64,000 nt of DNA from Hymenobacter sedentarius (GCF_001507645.1 NZ_CP013909.1:4774001-4838000), one strand, 5' to 3'. Counted from the stretch's first letter, positions 32,504 through 41,217 are shown. Notes: generated from the letters alone by a model not told the origin. A program made the numbers and translations.

Positions 32504-33012
32504 TAGGCGGCGTGGAGTAAAAATGAGCGGAGCTTTTCCTGCACGCGGTGCATTTTCACGCGCACATTGTTTTGGGTGATGCCCAGAATGTCGGCCATTT
32601 CATCGTAGGGCCGGTCTTCGAGGTAAAGCAGAATGAAGGCCTTATCGACCTCCGACAAACGGTTGATGGCTTGGTAAAGGGCGGCCTGGTCTTCGGCATC
32701 GGGCCCATTGTCGGGGGCTTGGGCTACGGCCAGGGCCTCATCGTCCAGCGCACCCGGCGCCGGCCGCCGGGTGCGCTGGCGCAGGTTGGAAATGGCCACG
32801 TTCAGGGCAATGCGGTAAAGCCAGGTGCTGAGCTTGGTGCCCGGGTGGGGCACGTAACGCGGCCACGCCCGCCAGAGCTGCAGCACAATCTCCTGAAACA
32901 AGTCCTGCCGGTCGTCGGCATCCTGGCAATACAGCCTGGCCACGCGCCGCACCAACGGCTGGTACTCCTGCAGCACAGCAACAAAATCGGCAGATGGCGC
33001 AGTGGGAGGCAT
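32503..33012 (-). CDS. ECF-type RNA polymerase sigma factor
   Basis: A 169-residue sigma-70-family ECF factor. Region 2 has ARLYCQDADDRQDLFQEIVLQLWRAW, with the DLxQExxLxLW pattern of the -10-binding helix. Region 4 has the helix-turn-helix RPYDEMADILGITQNNVRVKMHR. I chose the ATG at 33010-33012, which gives a typical ECF length; the frame allows 16 more residues. Overlap with the downstream membrane protein gene suggests they are regulated together. The ABC exporter genes follow on the same strand and may belong to the same unit. Confidence 0.9.
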   Translation of the reverse strand: MPPTAPSADFVAVLQEYQPLVRRVARLYCQDADDRQDLFQEIVLQLWRAWPRYVPHPGTKLSTWLYRIALNVAISNLRQRTRRPAPGALDDEALAVAQAPDNGPDAEDQAALYQAINRLSEVDKAFILLYLEDRPYDEMADILGITQNNVRVKMHRVQEKLRSFLLHAA

Positions 33013-33160
33013 GCGATGTGGTGGTTTCGGGAAGTTAATCGCCGCCAGCAGGCGACGCATTACACCAACTCAATAATTATTTTCAGCCCAACTTATTTGG
33101 CAAAATAACATCCTGCTCATGTGGCGGCCGCTGTGCCAAAAAAACAGCCTGGACAAACGC

Positions 33161-33197
33161 AAAAGCCCCGCCCGGCCAAAGGCCAGACGGGGCTTTT
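33161..33197 (-). terminator. Terminator after dnaJ
   Basis: AAAAGCCCCG (33161-33170) and CGGGGCTTTT (33188-33197) form a symmetric terminator stem around a GC-rich loop that itself contains GGCC pairs. It ends the grpE-dnaJ unit and insulates the sigma-factor gene. Confidence 0.8.
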
Positions 33198-33240
33198 ATC
33201 AAACAAACAGTCCATTTAGGCAAGCCGCCTAAAGCGGTGC

Positions 33241-34377
33241 TTAGGCAAAGTACTCCTTCACTTTCTCAAAGAAGCCTTTCTCGTTCTTGCCGGGGTGCGG
33301 CACGAAGTTGTCCGAGTCGCGCAGTTTCTCCAGAATCTCGCGCTCCTGGCTGCTCACGTGCTTGGGCGTCCACACGTTCAGGTGAATGAGCTGGTCGCCG
33401 CGGCCGTAGCCGTTCAGGTCCTTGATGCCTTTGCCACGCAGGCGCAGGATTTTGCCCGGCTGCGTGCCCGGCTCAACTTTGATTTTTACTTTGCCTTCAA
33501 TGGTCGGCACCTCGAGGTTAGCCCCCAGAGCAGCGTCCACGAAGGAGATGTACTGCTCGTACATGATGTTGTTGCCGTCGCGCTTCAGGAACTCGTGCGG
33601 CTCTTCCTCTATCTGAATAAGCAGGTCGCCGGGCACGCCGCCGCGCTCGGGGAAGTTGCCTTTGCCGCTCATGCTCAGCTGCATGTCGTTGGCCACACCC
33701 GCCGGAATGTTGATGGGAATTACTTCCTCGTGCAGCTGCCGGCCTTCGCCTTTGCACACGTCGCAGGTAGCGGTCACGGTTTTGCCTTCGCCATTGCAGG
33801 TGGGGCACGTGCTGCTGCTCACCATCTGGCCGAGCATGGTGTTCACCACGCGCTTGGTCTGGCCCGAGCCCTGGCAGGTCTGGCAGGTTTTCAGCTCCGT
33901 GCCGTTTTTGGCACCAGTGCCACTGCAGGGCTGGCATGCCACGTAGCGCTTCACCTTGATTTTCTTCTCGACGCCGTTGGCGATTTCCTCCAGGTCGAGC
34001 TTCAGCTTGATGCGCAGGTTCGAGCCCTTGCGCTGGCGCCGGCCGCCGCCCTGGCGCCCGCCAAAGAAGCCCTCGAAGCCCCCGCCACCGCCGAAAATAT
34101 CGCCAAACTGCGAGAAGATGTCCTCCATGTTGGGCGCGTGGCTGTTGCCGCCCATGCCCTGATGGCCAAAACGGTCGTAGCGGGCACGCTTGTCGCCGTC
34201 GCTCAGCACTTCGTAGGCCTCGGCGGCTTCCTTAAACTTGTCCTCGGCCGTGGGGTCGTCGGGGTTTTTATCGGGGTGGTACTTGATGGCCATCTTGCGG
34301 TAAGCCGACTTGATTTCGTCGCCCGCCGCGTTTTTGGCAATGCCTAGTATTTCGTAATAATCGCGCTTGGTAGCCAT
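33241..34377 (-). CDS. dnaJ: Chaperone protein DnaJ (Hsp40)
   Basis: A 378-residue class I DnaJ that delivers unfolded clients to DnaK and stimulates its ATPase. The J-domain has the HPD motif (IKYHPDKNPDD, about 32-42). A Gly/Phe-rich linker follows. Four CxxCxGxG zinc-binding repeats are all present (CQPCSGTG, CQTCQGSG, CPTCNGEG, CDVCKGEG). The two C-terminal beta domains are complete. It lies 42 bases after grpE. A TATCTTTG box at 34411-34418 could give it an extra promoter. Confidence 0.96.
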   Translation of the reverse strand: MATKRDYYEILGIAKNAAGDEIKSAYRKMAIKYHPDKNPDDPTAEDKFKEAAEAYEVLSDGDKRARYDRFGHQGMGGNSHAPNMEDIFSQFGDIFGGGGGFEGFFGGRQGGGRRQRKGSNLRIKLKLDLEEIANGVEKKIKVKRYVACQPCSGTGAKNGTELKTCQTCQGSGQTKRVVNTMLGQMVSSSTCPTCNGEGKTVTATCDVCKGEGRQLHEEVIPINIPAGVANDMQLSMSGKGNFPERGGVPGDLLIQIEEEPHEFLKRDGNNIMYEQYISFVDAALGANLEVPTIEGKVKIKVEPGTQPGKILRLRGKGIKDLNGYGRGDQLIHLNVWTPKHVSSQEREILEKLRDSDNFVPHPGKNEKGFFEKVKEYFA

Positions 34378-34410
34378 CTTCTTTTAATAATTATCGGGAG
34401 CCTATCTCTA

Positions 34411-34418
34411 CAAAGATA
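34411..34418 (-). promoter_or_regulatory. Possible internal promoter box of dnaJ
   Basis: TATCTTTG on the minus strand fits TAnnTTTG and lies 33 bases before the dnaJ ATG, in the grpE-dnaJ gap. The upstream spacing to TTG is about 15 bases, shorter than usual. Confidence 0.3.
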
Positions 34419-34419
34419 C

Positions 34420-34995
34420 TTACTGCCCCAACACAACCTTGGCGTGGCGGATTACCTTGTCGCCCAAATAATAGCCCTGTTCTACCACATCCACGATTTT
34501 GCCGCGCAGCTCTTCGCTGGGCGCCGGAATCTGGGTAATGGCCTCGTGCAATTCGGCATCAAAGTCGCCGCCTTTCGCGTCCATGGCGGTCAAACCCTTT
34601 TGCTGCAGGGTTTTGTTCAGTTTGTTCTGAATAATGTCGAGGCTTTCGCGAACGGCGTTGGCGTCGGTGGTATCTTGCGTGGCGTTGCGGGCCCGCTCGA
34701 AGTCATCGAGCACCGGCAGCAAGGCCGTCATCAGCTCCTGGCTGGCGGTCTTGAACAGCTCAATCCGCTCCTTGGTGGTGCGGCGCTTGTAGTTCTCAAA
34801 CTCGGCCGCCAGGCGCAGGTACTTGTCTTTCAGGTCCGCGAGCTCGGCATCCGTGCGGGTCTCTGTGGCGTGTGGCGCAGCCGTAGCGGTGGCATCGCCA
34901 GTGGTTTCGCCATCGGCATCGGCCATTTCGCCAGCTGCATGAGTGGGGTCAACGGTCAGGTTGTCGTCCTGGGGCAGGTTGTTTTCGTCAGCCAT
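34420..34995 (-). CDS. grpE: Nucleotide exchange factor GrpE
   Basis: A GrpE of 191 residues (202 if the upstream ATG at 35028 is used). It releases ADP from DnaK. The acidic N-terminus is followed by a long coiled coil (DLKDKYLRLAAEFENYKRRT) and the C-terminal beta domain with the HEAITQIPAP and GYYLGDKVIRHAKVVLG motifs. I chose the inner ATG because MADENNLPQDDN resembles other GrpE starts; this is not certain. It forms a unit with dnaJ. No HrcA/CIRCE element was found upstream. Confidence 0.93.
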   Translation of the reverse strand: MADENNLPQDDNLTVDPTHAAGEMADADGETTGDATATAAPHATETRTDAELADLKDKYLRLAAEFENYKRRTTKERIELFKTASQELMTALLPVLDDFERARNATQDTTDANAVRESLDIIQNKLNKTLQQKGLTAMDAKGGDFDAELHEAITQIPAPSEELRGKIVDVVEQGYYLGDKVIRHAKVVLGQ

Positions 34996-35080
34996 TTTGG
35001 GGAATATTCGTCGGAAAGGGTTTTTCACGGGGTTAGCCGGTTAGTCACGTTGCGGGCACAAGGAACTTGCCAAAGGGTGC

Positions 35081-35098
35081 TTGGCTGCCAATGTGGCA
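35081..35098. promoter_or_regulatory. Small overlapping palindromes upstream of grpE
   Basis: TTGGC-T-GCCAA (35081-35091) overlaps TGCCA-ATG-TGGCA (35086-35098). They lie 53-70 bases upstream of the longer grpE start. They could be a regulator site, but no known operator is matched. Confidence 0.3.
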
Positions 35099-35185
35099 CA
35101 GGGCGCTTCCTTCACGAGCGACATCCCCATACTCACCAGCTACGCGGAGCTCAAGCAGATAGCTACTTGGGCACTATGCAGGAGC

Positions 35186-36232
35186 TTATGCTTCACTGTC
35201 TTCCTCGAGGTAGCTCTGGCGCACGGGTGCCGCGTCGCGACGGGTCTGCTGCAAGGCCTCCCAAATCAGGTCCTTCAGCTGCACAATGTTCTTGTTGGTG
35301 AGGCTGGAGATGAAGATGGAAGGAATATCGGTCGGGAGGGTCTGGCGGATTTCCGCTTCAAGCTCCTCGTCAATCATGTCGGACTTCGTGACGGCCAGCA
35401 GGCGTTTCTTGTCCAGCAGTTCGGGGTTGAACTGCTCGAGCTCGTTTACCAACACCTGGTACTCAGCCGCAATATCCGGGCTGTCGCAGCTTATCATAAA
35501 GAGCAGCATGGAGTTGCGCTCGATGTGGCGCAGGAAGCGCGTGCCCAGCCCCTTCCCTTCCGCTGCCCCCTCGATTATGCCGGGAATGTCGGCCATCACG
35601 AATGATTTATAGTCGCGGTAAGCCACCACGCCCAGGTTGGGCACCAGTGTAGTGAAGGCATAGTCGGCAATCTTGGGCTTGGCCGCCGATACCACCGAGA
35701 GCAGCGTGCTCTTGCCCGCGTTTGGGAAGCCCACCAGGCCCACATCGGCCAGCAGCTTCAGCTCCAGAATGATGATGGCCTCAATGGCCGGCTCTCCCGG
35801 CTGGGCGTAGGTAGGCGCCTGGTTGATGGAGTTCTTGAAATGGTCGTTGCCCCAGCCGCCGCGTCCACCGGGCACGAGCACAAGCCGCTGGCCATGCTCC
35901 GTGATTTCCAGCAGGTGGGTACCATCAGGGTCGCGCGCTACGGTGCCCAGGGGCACTTGCAGCACGATGTCTTCGCCCTGCGCGCCGCTGCGAAGGTTTT
36001 CGCCGCCGCCCTCGCCGTCTTTGGCAAAGACGTGCTTTTGGTACTGCAGGTGCAGCAGCGTCCACAGCTGCGAGTTGCCTTCGAGGATAATATGGCCGCC
36101 GCGGCCGCCGTCGCCCCCGTCGGGGCCGCCGTTGGGCAGGCCCTTAGCCCGGAAAAAGTGGTGCGAGCCCGCCCCGCCTTTGCCCGACCGGCAGATGAGT
36201 TTAACGTAATCGATAAAGTTATTGGAAGCCAC
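35186..36232 (-). CDS. obg: GTPase Obg (CgtA)
   Basis: A 348-residue Obg GTPase that acts in large-ribosomal-subunit assembly and stress control. The glycine-rich Obg fold is at the N-terminus (CRSGKGGAGSHHFFRAKGLP, then GGDGGRGGHI). The G domain has G1 GFPNAGKSTL, G3 DIPGIIEGA and G4 TKSD. The start codon is GTG (36230-36232), giving MASNNFIDYVKLI. It follows adk, with palindrome R8 between them. Confidence 0.95.
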   Translation of the reverse strand: MASNNFIDYVKLICRSGKGGAGSHHFFRAKGLPNGGPDGGDGGRGGHIILEGNSQLWTLLHLQYQKHVFAKDGEGGGENLRSGAQGEDIVLQVPLGTVARDPDGTHLLEITEHGQRLVLVPGGRGGWGNDHFKNSINQAPTYAQPGEPAIEAIIILELKLLADVGLVGFPNAGKSTLLSVVSAAKPKIADYAFTTLVPNLGVVAYRDYKSFVMADIPGIIEGAAEGKGLGTRFLRHIERNSMLLFMISCDSPDIAAEYQVLVNELEQFNPELLDKKRLLAVTKSDMIDEELEAEIRQTLPTDIPSIFISSLTNKNIVQLKDLIWEALQQTRRDAAPVRQSYLEEDSEA

Positions 36233-36261
36233 GAAGCGGGAGGTATTAAAGTAAAAAAACA

Positions 36262-36363
36262 GTCATCCTGAGCAGAGGAAGGGGCCTGTTGCCAGCCGAA
36301 CGATTTGCGCTGAATGCCAAATCGTACCGCCGAGGCAAGGTCCTTCGCTCCGCTCAGGATGAC
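36262..36363. repeat. Palindromic intergenic repeat (copy R8)
   Basis: Left arm 36262-36282 (GTCATCCTGAGCAGAGGAAGG) pairs with right arm 36342-36363 apart from one missing base and two changes. The internal CGATTTG/CAAATCG pair (36300-36306, 36318-36324) forms a second stem. It lies between obg and adk. Confidence 0.78.
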
Positions 36364-36388
36364 AACTAGAAATTGGTAACAAACGTGC

Positions 36389-37015
36389 TTACGCCTTCAC
36401 TTCGCGCGTGGCCTGAGCGGGGCTCTCGGCGGTAGGCGCTTTGTGTTGGTCGATTATCGCACAAATCTGGCTGAAGATGGTATCAATGGGACCGATGCCG
36501 TTGAGGGCGTGGAATTTGTTTTGGGCAGCGTAGTAGCCGGCTACCTGGGCAGTTTCGGTGTTGTACACCGTTACGCGGCGGCGGATTTTGCTTTCGTCCT
36601 GGTCGTCGGGGCGGCCGCTGGTTTTGCCGCGCTCCAGCAGGCGCGTCACCAGTTCCTCCTCGGCTACCTCCAGGGCAATCATGCAGTTAATGCCGCTGTT
36701 GTGCTGGGCCAGCAGTTGGTCGAGCCGCTCGGCCTGGGGCACGGTGCGCGGAAAGCCGTCGAAGATGAAGCCGCCGGCGGTTTGCTTGTTCGCCTGCAGG
36801 GCGTGGTCTATCATGCCGATGACCACTTCATCGGGCACCAGCAGGCCTTCGTCCATCAGTTTTTTGGCGGTCAGCCCAAGTTCAGTGCCCTGGGCTATCT
36901 GGGCCCGCAGCAAGTCGCCGGTGCTCAGGTGCACGAGGTTGTATTGGGCAATGAGCTTTTGACTCTGGGTTCCTTTACCGGCACCGGGCGGGCCGAACAG
37001 CACGATATTCAACAT
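36389..37015 (-). CDS. adk: Adenylate kinase
   Basis: A 208-residue adenylate kinase (AMP + ATP to 2 ADP). The P-loop GPPGAGKGTQS (8-18), AMP-binding DGFPRT and LID segment LLERGKTSGRPDDQDESKI are visible. The LID is short and has no zinc-binding cysteines. About ten residues after the core are Ala/Glu-rich. It is followed by R8 and obg and preceded by hpt, an order usual in Bacteroidota. Confidence 0.95.
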   Translation of the reverse strand: MLNIVLFGPPGAGKGTQSQKLIAQYNLVHLSTGDLLRAQIAQGTELGLTAKKLMDEGLLVPDEVVIGMIDHALQANKQTAGGFIFDGFPRTVPQAERLDQLLAQHNSGINCMIALEVAEEELVTRLLERGKTSGRPDDQDESKIRRRVTVYNTETAQVAGYYAAQNKFHALNGIGPIDTIFSQICAIIDQHKAPTAESPAQATREVKA

Positions 37016-37091
37016 GAAAGAAGGAGGAAAGAAGGCAGTGAGGGAGGTGGGAAGACTCAGGCAAGTTAATCAATCGGTAACAAAGCAACCG

Positions 37092-37631
37092 TTACACAGC
37101 CACATACACATCGGGCAGATTGCGCCCGAGGCCATCGTAGTCAAGGCCATAGCCCACCACGAAGTCGTTGGGGATTTCCAGGGCCACGTAGCGCAGCTCG
37201 AGCGGGTGGCGCAGGCTGGCCGGCTTGAAAAACAAGGTGGCTACCTCGACCGAAGCCGGGCTTTTGCTCAACAAACTGGGCAGCAAGTGGTGGATGGTGG
37301 TACCCGTGTCCACGATATCCTCAACCAGGATGATGTGGCGTCCTTGTACGTCTTCACGCAAGCCGAGGATTTCCTGCACCACACCGCTGCTGCCTGTGCC
37401 CTCGTACGAGGCCACGCGGATAAAGACGATTTCGCAGGGCTCGGTAATGCGCTTGAGTAGGTCGGAGGCGAACATGAAGGCCCCCGTGAGCACGACCACA
37501 AACAAAGGCTGGCGCCCGACATAATCGGCACTGAGGCGAGCGGCCAGGCCAGCTACGGCCTCATCCAAACGGGAGGCCGACAAGTACGGCCGAAAAGCTT
37601 TGTTGTGGATGGTGATGTGGGAGTGACCCAT
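37092..37631 (-). CDS. hpt: Hypoxanthine phosphoribosyltransferase
   Basis: A 179-residue purine-salvage enzyme that makes IMP/GMP from hypoxanthine/guanine and PRPP. The PRPP-binding motif ILVEDIVDTGTT (about 100-111) is intact, as is the N-terminal LTGAFMFASDLLKRI segment. A TAGCTTTG box at 37654-37661 is a likely promoter. It heads the hpt-adk-obg run. Confidence 0.93.
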   Translation of the reverse strand: MGHSHITIHNKAFRPYLSASRLDEAVAGLAARLSADYVGRQPLFVVVLTGAFMFASDLLKRITEPCEIVFIRVASYEGTGSSGVVQEILGLREDVQGRHIILVEDIVDTGTTIHHLLPSLLSKSPASVEVATLFFKPASLRHPLELRYVALEIPNDFVVGYGLDYDGLGRNLPDVYVAV

Positions 37632-37653
37632 GCGGCGCGAAAAGAATGAGCCA

Positions 37654-37661
37654 CAAAGCTA
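37654..37661 (-). promoter_or_regulatory. Promoter -7 box of hpt
   Basis: TAGCTTTG on the minus strand fits TAnnTTTG and lies 22 bases before the ATG. No TTTG at standard distance is seen. Confidence 0.4.
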
Positions 37662-37830
37662 CTGTCTGAACCACGGATTCGCTTAGCCAGCCCAATTTTC
37701 ACGGATTGCATGCAGCGCACTGTTGGCCTATAGAAAGCAGTAGTCAACCTCTTTGCCTTCATTTTTACGAAGTAAACGAGCCGCAACTCATCCATGCAAC
37801 CAGTGCTAGCCAACGCGCCTGAGCACGAAA

Positions 37831-37877
37831 TGGCCCAATAAAAAGGCCACTCCGGGGAGCAGCCTTTTTATTGGGTC
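37831..37877 (-). terminator. Terminator after hppA
   Basis: TGGCCCAATAAAAAGGC pairs with GCCTTTTTATTGGGTCA around a 15-base GC-rich loop, 45 bases beyond the hppA stop. The rest of 37632-37830 shows no gene. Confidence 0.75.
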
Positions 37878-37922
37878 ATCAGAACTGGCTCAACTCAAAA
37901 AATGGAGCTGGCACTGTCTCGT

Positions 37923-40202
37923 TTATCGTACCTCGCGCAGAGCGGTATAAATCACTCGAACCGCAGCCGGAGCCAAAGTCTCAGCATACCGCACGTGCGG
38001 CAGGACGGCGGTTTCGATGCGCTCCCCTTCGAGCTTGATGGGGGCCATGCCCCGCTCGCCGCCTTTCTCAGCAATGTGAGGAGCAATAACCAGGGACACA
38101 ATGCTCATCAGCTTGATGAGGATGTTCATGCTCGGGCCGGAAGTATCCTTAAACGGGTCGCCCACGGTATCACCGGTCACGGAGGCTTTGTGCGCGTCCG
38201 AACCTTTGTACTGCATCACGCCGTTCACCAACACCCCTTTTTCGAAAGACTTCTTGGCGTTATCCCAGGCGCCACCGGCGTTGCTCTGGAACATGGCCAT
38301 CAGCACGCCGCTCACCGTCACGCCGGCCAGCAGCCCACCCAGCACCTCGGCCGAAGAAGCATTCGAAAACAGGCCCCGGCATCCGAAGCCCACGATTATA
38401 GGAGTGAGCAGCGCAATGGCACCCGGCAAAATCATCTCCCGAATGGCCGCCTGCGTGCTGATGGCGACGCACTTCTCGTACTCCGGCCGGCCCGTGCCTT
38501 CCATGATGCCCGGAATCTCGCGGAACTGGCGGCGCACTTCCTGCACCATGGCCATAGCCGCACGCCCCACCGCCGCAATGGCCAGGGACGAGAAAATGAA
38601 CGGAATCATTGCCCCAATGAACACGCCAGCCAAAATAGGAGCCTTGCTGATGTCAATGGACGTGATATTGGCCGTGCCCATAAAGGCTGCGAACAACGCC
38701 AGCGAAGTAAGCGCTGCCGAAGCAATAGCAAAGCCCTTGCCCGTGGCGGCAGTCGTGTTGCCCACCGCATCGAGAATGTCGGTACGCTCACGCACCTCCT
38801 TGGGCAGCTCGCACATTTCGGCGATACCACCGGCGTTGTCGGCAATCGGACCAAAGGCATCAATCGCCAGCTGCATGGCCGTAGTGGCCATCATGCCGGC
38901 AGCAGCAATAGCTACCCCGTAGAGCCCCGCCGCTTCGTAGCTCAGCACAATGCCCGCGGCCAGCACCAAAATGGGTAGCACCGTGCTCTCCATGCCGACA
39001 GCTAACCCGCCGATAACGGTGGTTGCGTGGCCCGTGCTGCTTTGCTGCACAATGCTATTCACGGGGCGCTTGCCCATGGCGGTGTAGTACTCCGTAATAA
39101 TGCTCATCAAGGTGCCCACCACCAAGCCGACCAACACGGCATAGAAAACGTGCATAGCATCGAAGCTGATGCCGCGGATGGTGAAACTACCCTGGGGCAG
39201 AATCCACATAATCAAAAAGTAGGAAGCCACCGCCGAAACGATAACGGAGATATAGTTTCCGGTATTGAGGGCGCTTTGTACGTTGCCACCCTCCTTTACT
39301 CGCACGCAAAGGATACCGATGAGCGAGGCAATGATGCCCATGCCCGCAATCGCCATCGGCAGGAAAATTGGCGAGAGGCCACCGAAGTTATCAATCATAC
39401 GGTCAGCCCCTTGCGTCGCCATTTCGCGGCCCAGCACCATGGTAGCCAGGATAGTAGCCACATAAGAGCCAAACAAGTCGGCGCCCATACCGGCTACGTC
39501 GCCCACGTTGTCGCCCACGTTATCGGCGATAGTGGCCGGGTTGCGCGGGTCGTCCTCCGGAATGCCGGCTTCTACCTTGCCCACTAGGTCAGCGCCCACG
39601 TCGGCTGCTTTGGTGTAGATGCCGCCCCCCACGCGGGCAAACAGCGCGATGCTTTCGGCGCCCAGCGAGAAGCCCGTGAGCACCTCCAACGCCTTTTCCA
39701 TTTCCTGACCGTTGGCCAAGCCGCTGGGCACAAACATCTTGTAAAACACAATAAACAAGGAGCCCAATCCCAGCACGGCCAGACCGGCCACGCCCATGCC
39801 CATCACCGAACCGCCGGAGAACGACACGTTCAGCGCGGTGCTCAGGCTCGTCTTAGCCGCCTGCGCGGTCCGCACGTTGGCCTTGGTGGCAATTTTCATC
39901 CCAATGAAGCCCGCCAAGGCCGAGAATACGCCCCCAATAAGGAAAGCAATAACGATGACGGGACTAGAGTTGCCGCTGGTAGTACCTAGATAAAACAGGA
40001 ATGCCCCGGCAATCAACCCAAACAGGGCCAGCACTTTGTATTCCGCTTTCAGAAAGGCAATGGCCCCATCGGCAATGTAGCCAGCGATGGTGGTCATGCG
40101 CGCATCGCCAGCGTCTTGCTTGGCCACCCAGCCCGCACGGAGCCAAGTGTACAGCAGCGCAAAAATGCCCAAGGCGGGCACAGCGTAAAGGTATGGGGTC
40201 AT
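37923..40202 (-). CDS. hppA: Membrane-bound ion-translocating pyrophosphatase
   Basis: A 759-residue membrane pyrophosphatase with about 16 helices. It couples pyrophosphate hydrolysis to H+ or Na+ export. Active-site segments include GGGIYTKAADVGADLVGK, EDDPRNPATIADNVGDNVGD and, near the end, DNAKK. The GNTTAATGKGFAI segment has Ala where potassium-independent enzymes carry Lys, so this is a K+-stimulated type. Ion specificity (Na+ or H+) is not settled by eye. I chose the ATG at 40200-40202; a TACCTTTG box lies 54 bases upstream. Confidence 0.93.
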   Translation of the reverse strand: MTPYLYAVPALGIFALLYTWLRAGWVAKQDAGDARMTTIAGYIADGAIAFLKAEYKVLALFGLIAGAFLFYLGTTSGNSSPVIVIAFLIGGVFSALAGFIGMKIATKANVRTAQAAKTSLSTALNVSFSGGSVMGMGVAGLAVLGLGSLFIVFYKMFVPSGLANGQEMEKALEVLTGFSLGAESIALFARVGGGIYTKAADVGADLVGKVEAGIPEDDPRNPATIADNVGDNVGDVAGMGADLFGSYVATILATMVLGREMATQGADRMIDNFGGLSPIFLPMAIAGMGIIASLIGILCVRVKEGGNVQSALNTGNYISVIVSAVASYFLIMWILPQGSFTIRGISFDAMHVFYAVLVGLVVGTLMSIITEYYTAMGKRPVNSIVQQSSTGHATTVIGGLAVGMESTVLPILVLAAGIVLSYEAAGLYGVAIAAAGMMATTAMQLAIDAFGPIADNAGGIAEMCELPKEVRERTDILDAVGNTTAATGKGFAIASAALTSLALFAAFMGTANITSIDISKAPILAGVFIGAMIPFIFSSLAIAAVGRAAMAMVQEVRRQFREIPGIMEGTGRPEYEKCVAISTQAAIREMILPGAIALLTPIIVGFGCRGLFSNASSAEVLGGLLAGVTVSGVLMAMFQSNAGGAWDNAKKSFEKGVLVNGVMQYKGSDAHKASVTGDTVGDPFKDTSGPSMNILIKLMSIVSLVIAPHIAEKGGERGMAPIKLEGERIETAVLPHVRYAETLAPAAVRVIYTALREVR

Positions 40203-40256
40203 AAAGGGCGAAAATGGGTGAAATGGAGAAAGAATTAAACTGGGCAGGAAGGGTGG

Positions 40257-40264
40257 CAAAGGTA
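40257..40264 (-). promoter_or_regulatory. Promoter -7 box of hppA
   Basis: TACCTTTG (minus strand, 40264-40257) lies 54 bases upstream of the hppA ATG and just inside the end of the peptidase gene (stop 40276). The nearest TTG upstream is 14 bases away, shorter than the usual spacing. Confidence 0.45.
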
Positions 40265-40275
40265 TACGCAGAGCC

Positions 40276-41190
40276 TTACAATTCCTGCATCAAAACTTGG
40301 TAAAGCGCTAGCATACTGGCAATGTCGCGCTTGTCGACTAGTTCGTCGGGCGAATGCACATGGTCTTCGGGTGCGCCCACAAAGCACCAGTCCCAGGGGG
40401 CGGCGGCGTGCTGCAGTTCCTTCGCATCGGAACCACCGCTGCCTTCTACCTCCAATTGGTGCGGGACACCAGAACGGGCAGCAATAGCACGGATGCGGTC
40501 AACATAAGCCCGACGGGGAATAAGCGAGTCGCGCAGCGAAATGGCGCACCCCTGGCCGACATGCACGCCTTCCGTCACCCACGTAATATCGGAAATGAGT
40601 GCCTGGCGCACCCCGTAATTCTCGTAGATGAACTTAGCCAAGTAGGCCACCGAGCCCCCGCCGTGTTCTTCCCAGCAAGAAAAAGCCACGATGCCATGTT
40701 CAAGTGTCTCACATAGCCGCAGGGCATTCCAGACACCCAAGCGGTTATCAAGATAGCAGCTTTGAACAGTGGTTTCGGTTTCACGAAAATCGCAGTAGAA
40801 AGTAAGTTCCGTACCACGGTCAATATCGCGGTGGAACGCGTAGCCCAATTCACCCGTTTGCTCGTCTATGGTCAGTGTGCAATCTATTTCCCCTTGCGAG
40901 TCGTGCCCCACCAAACGGTAGCCAGCTTCGGCTTGGGGCCCGCCAATGCGCACCAATTGTCGGCCGTAGCGTACCGTGAAACCAATACTATCAAGGTGGG
41001 CAAACACGGCCGTGCGCGGCTGGCCAAATACCAGCAGGATACAGTCCTGAAACCGGTCGTCGGCAATGATAATGGGTTGGTGTTGCCAGGCAGCCTGTGT
41101 TTGCCGCACGTAGTCGAGTACGAAACGCGTCATGGCTGCCTCGTTGCCGGCAGGTGCCGGAACACGACAAAGGGAGTGCAAGAGTTGCAT
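40276..41190 (-). CDS. M42/M20-like metallo-aminopeptidase
   Basis: A 304-residue zinc peptidase resembling a Bacteroidota family of M42/M20-like aminopeptidases. Metal and catalytic candidates are AVFAHLDSIGF (His, Asp), CYLDNRLGVWNAL (Asp), CWEEHGGGS (Glu-Glu) and GAPEDHVHSPDE (His). The length is slightly shorter than typical M42 enzymes. The ATG at 41188-41190 is chosen over a TTG two codons earlier. It lies downstream of a TAGCTTTG box and is divergent from the TPR-like gene. Confidence 0.82.
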   Translation of the reverse strand: MQLLHSLCRVPAPAGNEAAMTRFVLDYVRQTQAAWQHQPIIIADDRFQDCILLVFGQPRTAVFAHLDSIGFTVRYGRQLVRIGGPQAEAGYRLVGHDSQGEIDCTLTIDEQTGELGYAFHRDIDRGTELTFYCDFRETETTVQSCYLDNRLGVWNALRLCETLEHGIVAFSCWEEHGGGSVAYLAKFIYENYGVRQALISDITWVTEGVHVGQGCAISLRDSLIPRRAYVDRIRAIAARSGVPHQLEVEGSGGSDAKELQHAAAPWDWCFVGAPEDHVHSPDELVDKRDIASMLALYQVLMQEL

Positions 41191-41209
41191 AAGCAAAGCG
41201 GATTACTCC

Positions 41210-41217
41210 CAAAGCTA
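41210..41217 (-). promoter_or_regulatory. Promoter -7 box of the peptidase gene
   Basis: TAGCTTTG on the minus strand lies 19 bases before the ATG. The 114-base divergent gap also has a TACTTTAG box (41230-41237, plus strand) that may serve the TPR-like gene. Confidence 0.4.

Noticed and set aside
1..36400. Possible CRISPR-like repeats because related motifs recur
   Set aside because: The repeats are dispersed palindromes thousands of bases apart, without regular spacing or spacers, and there are no cas genes.
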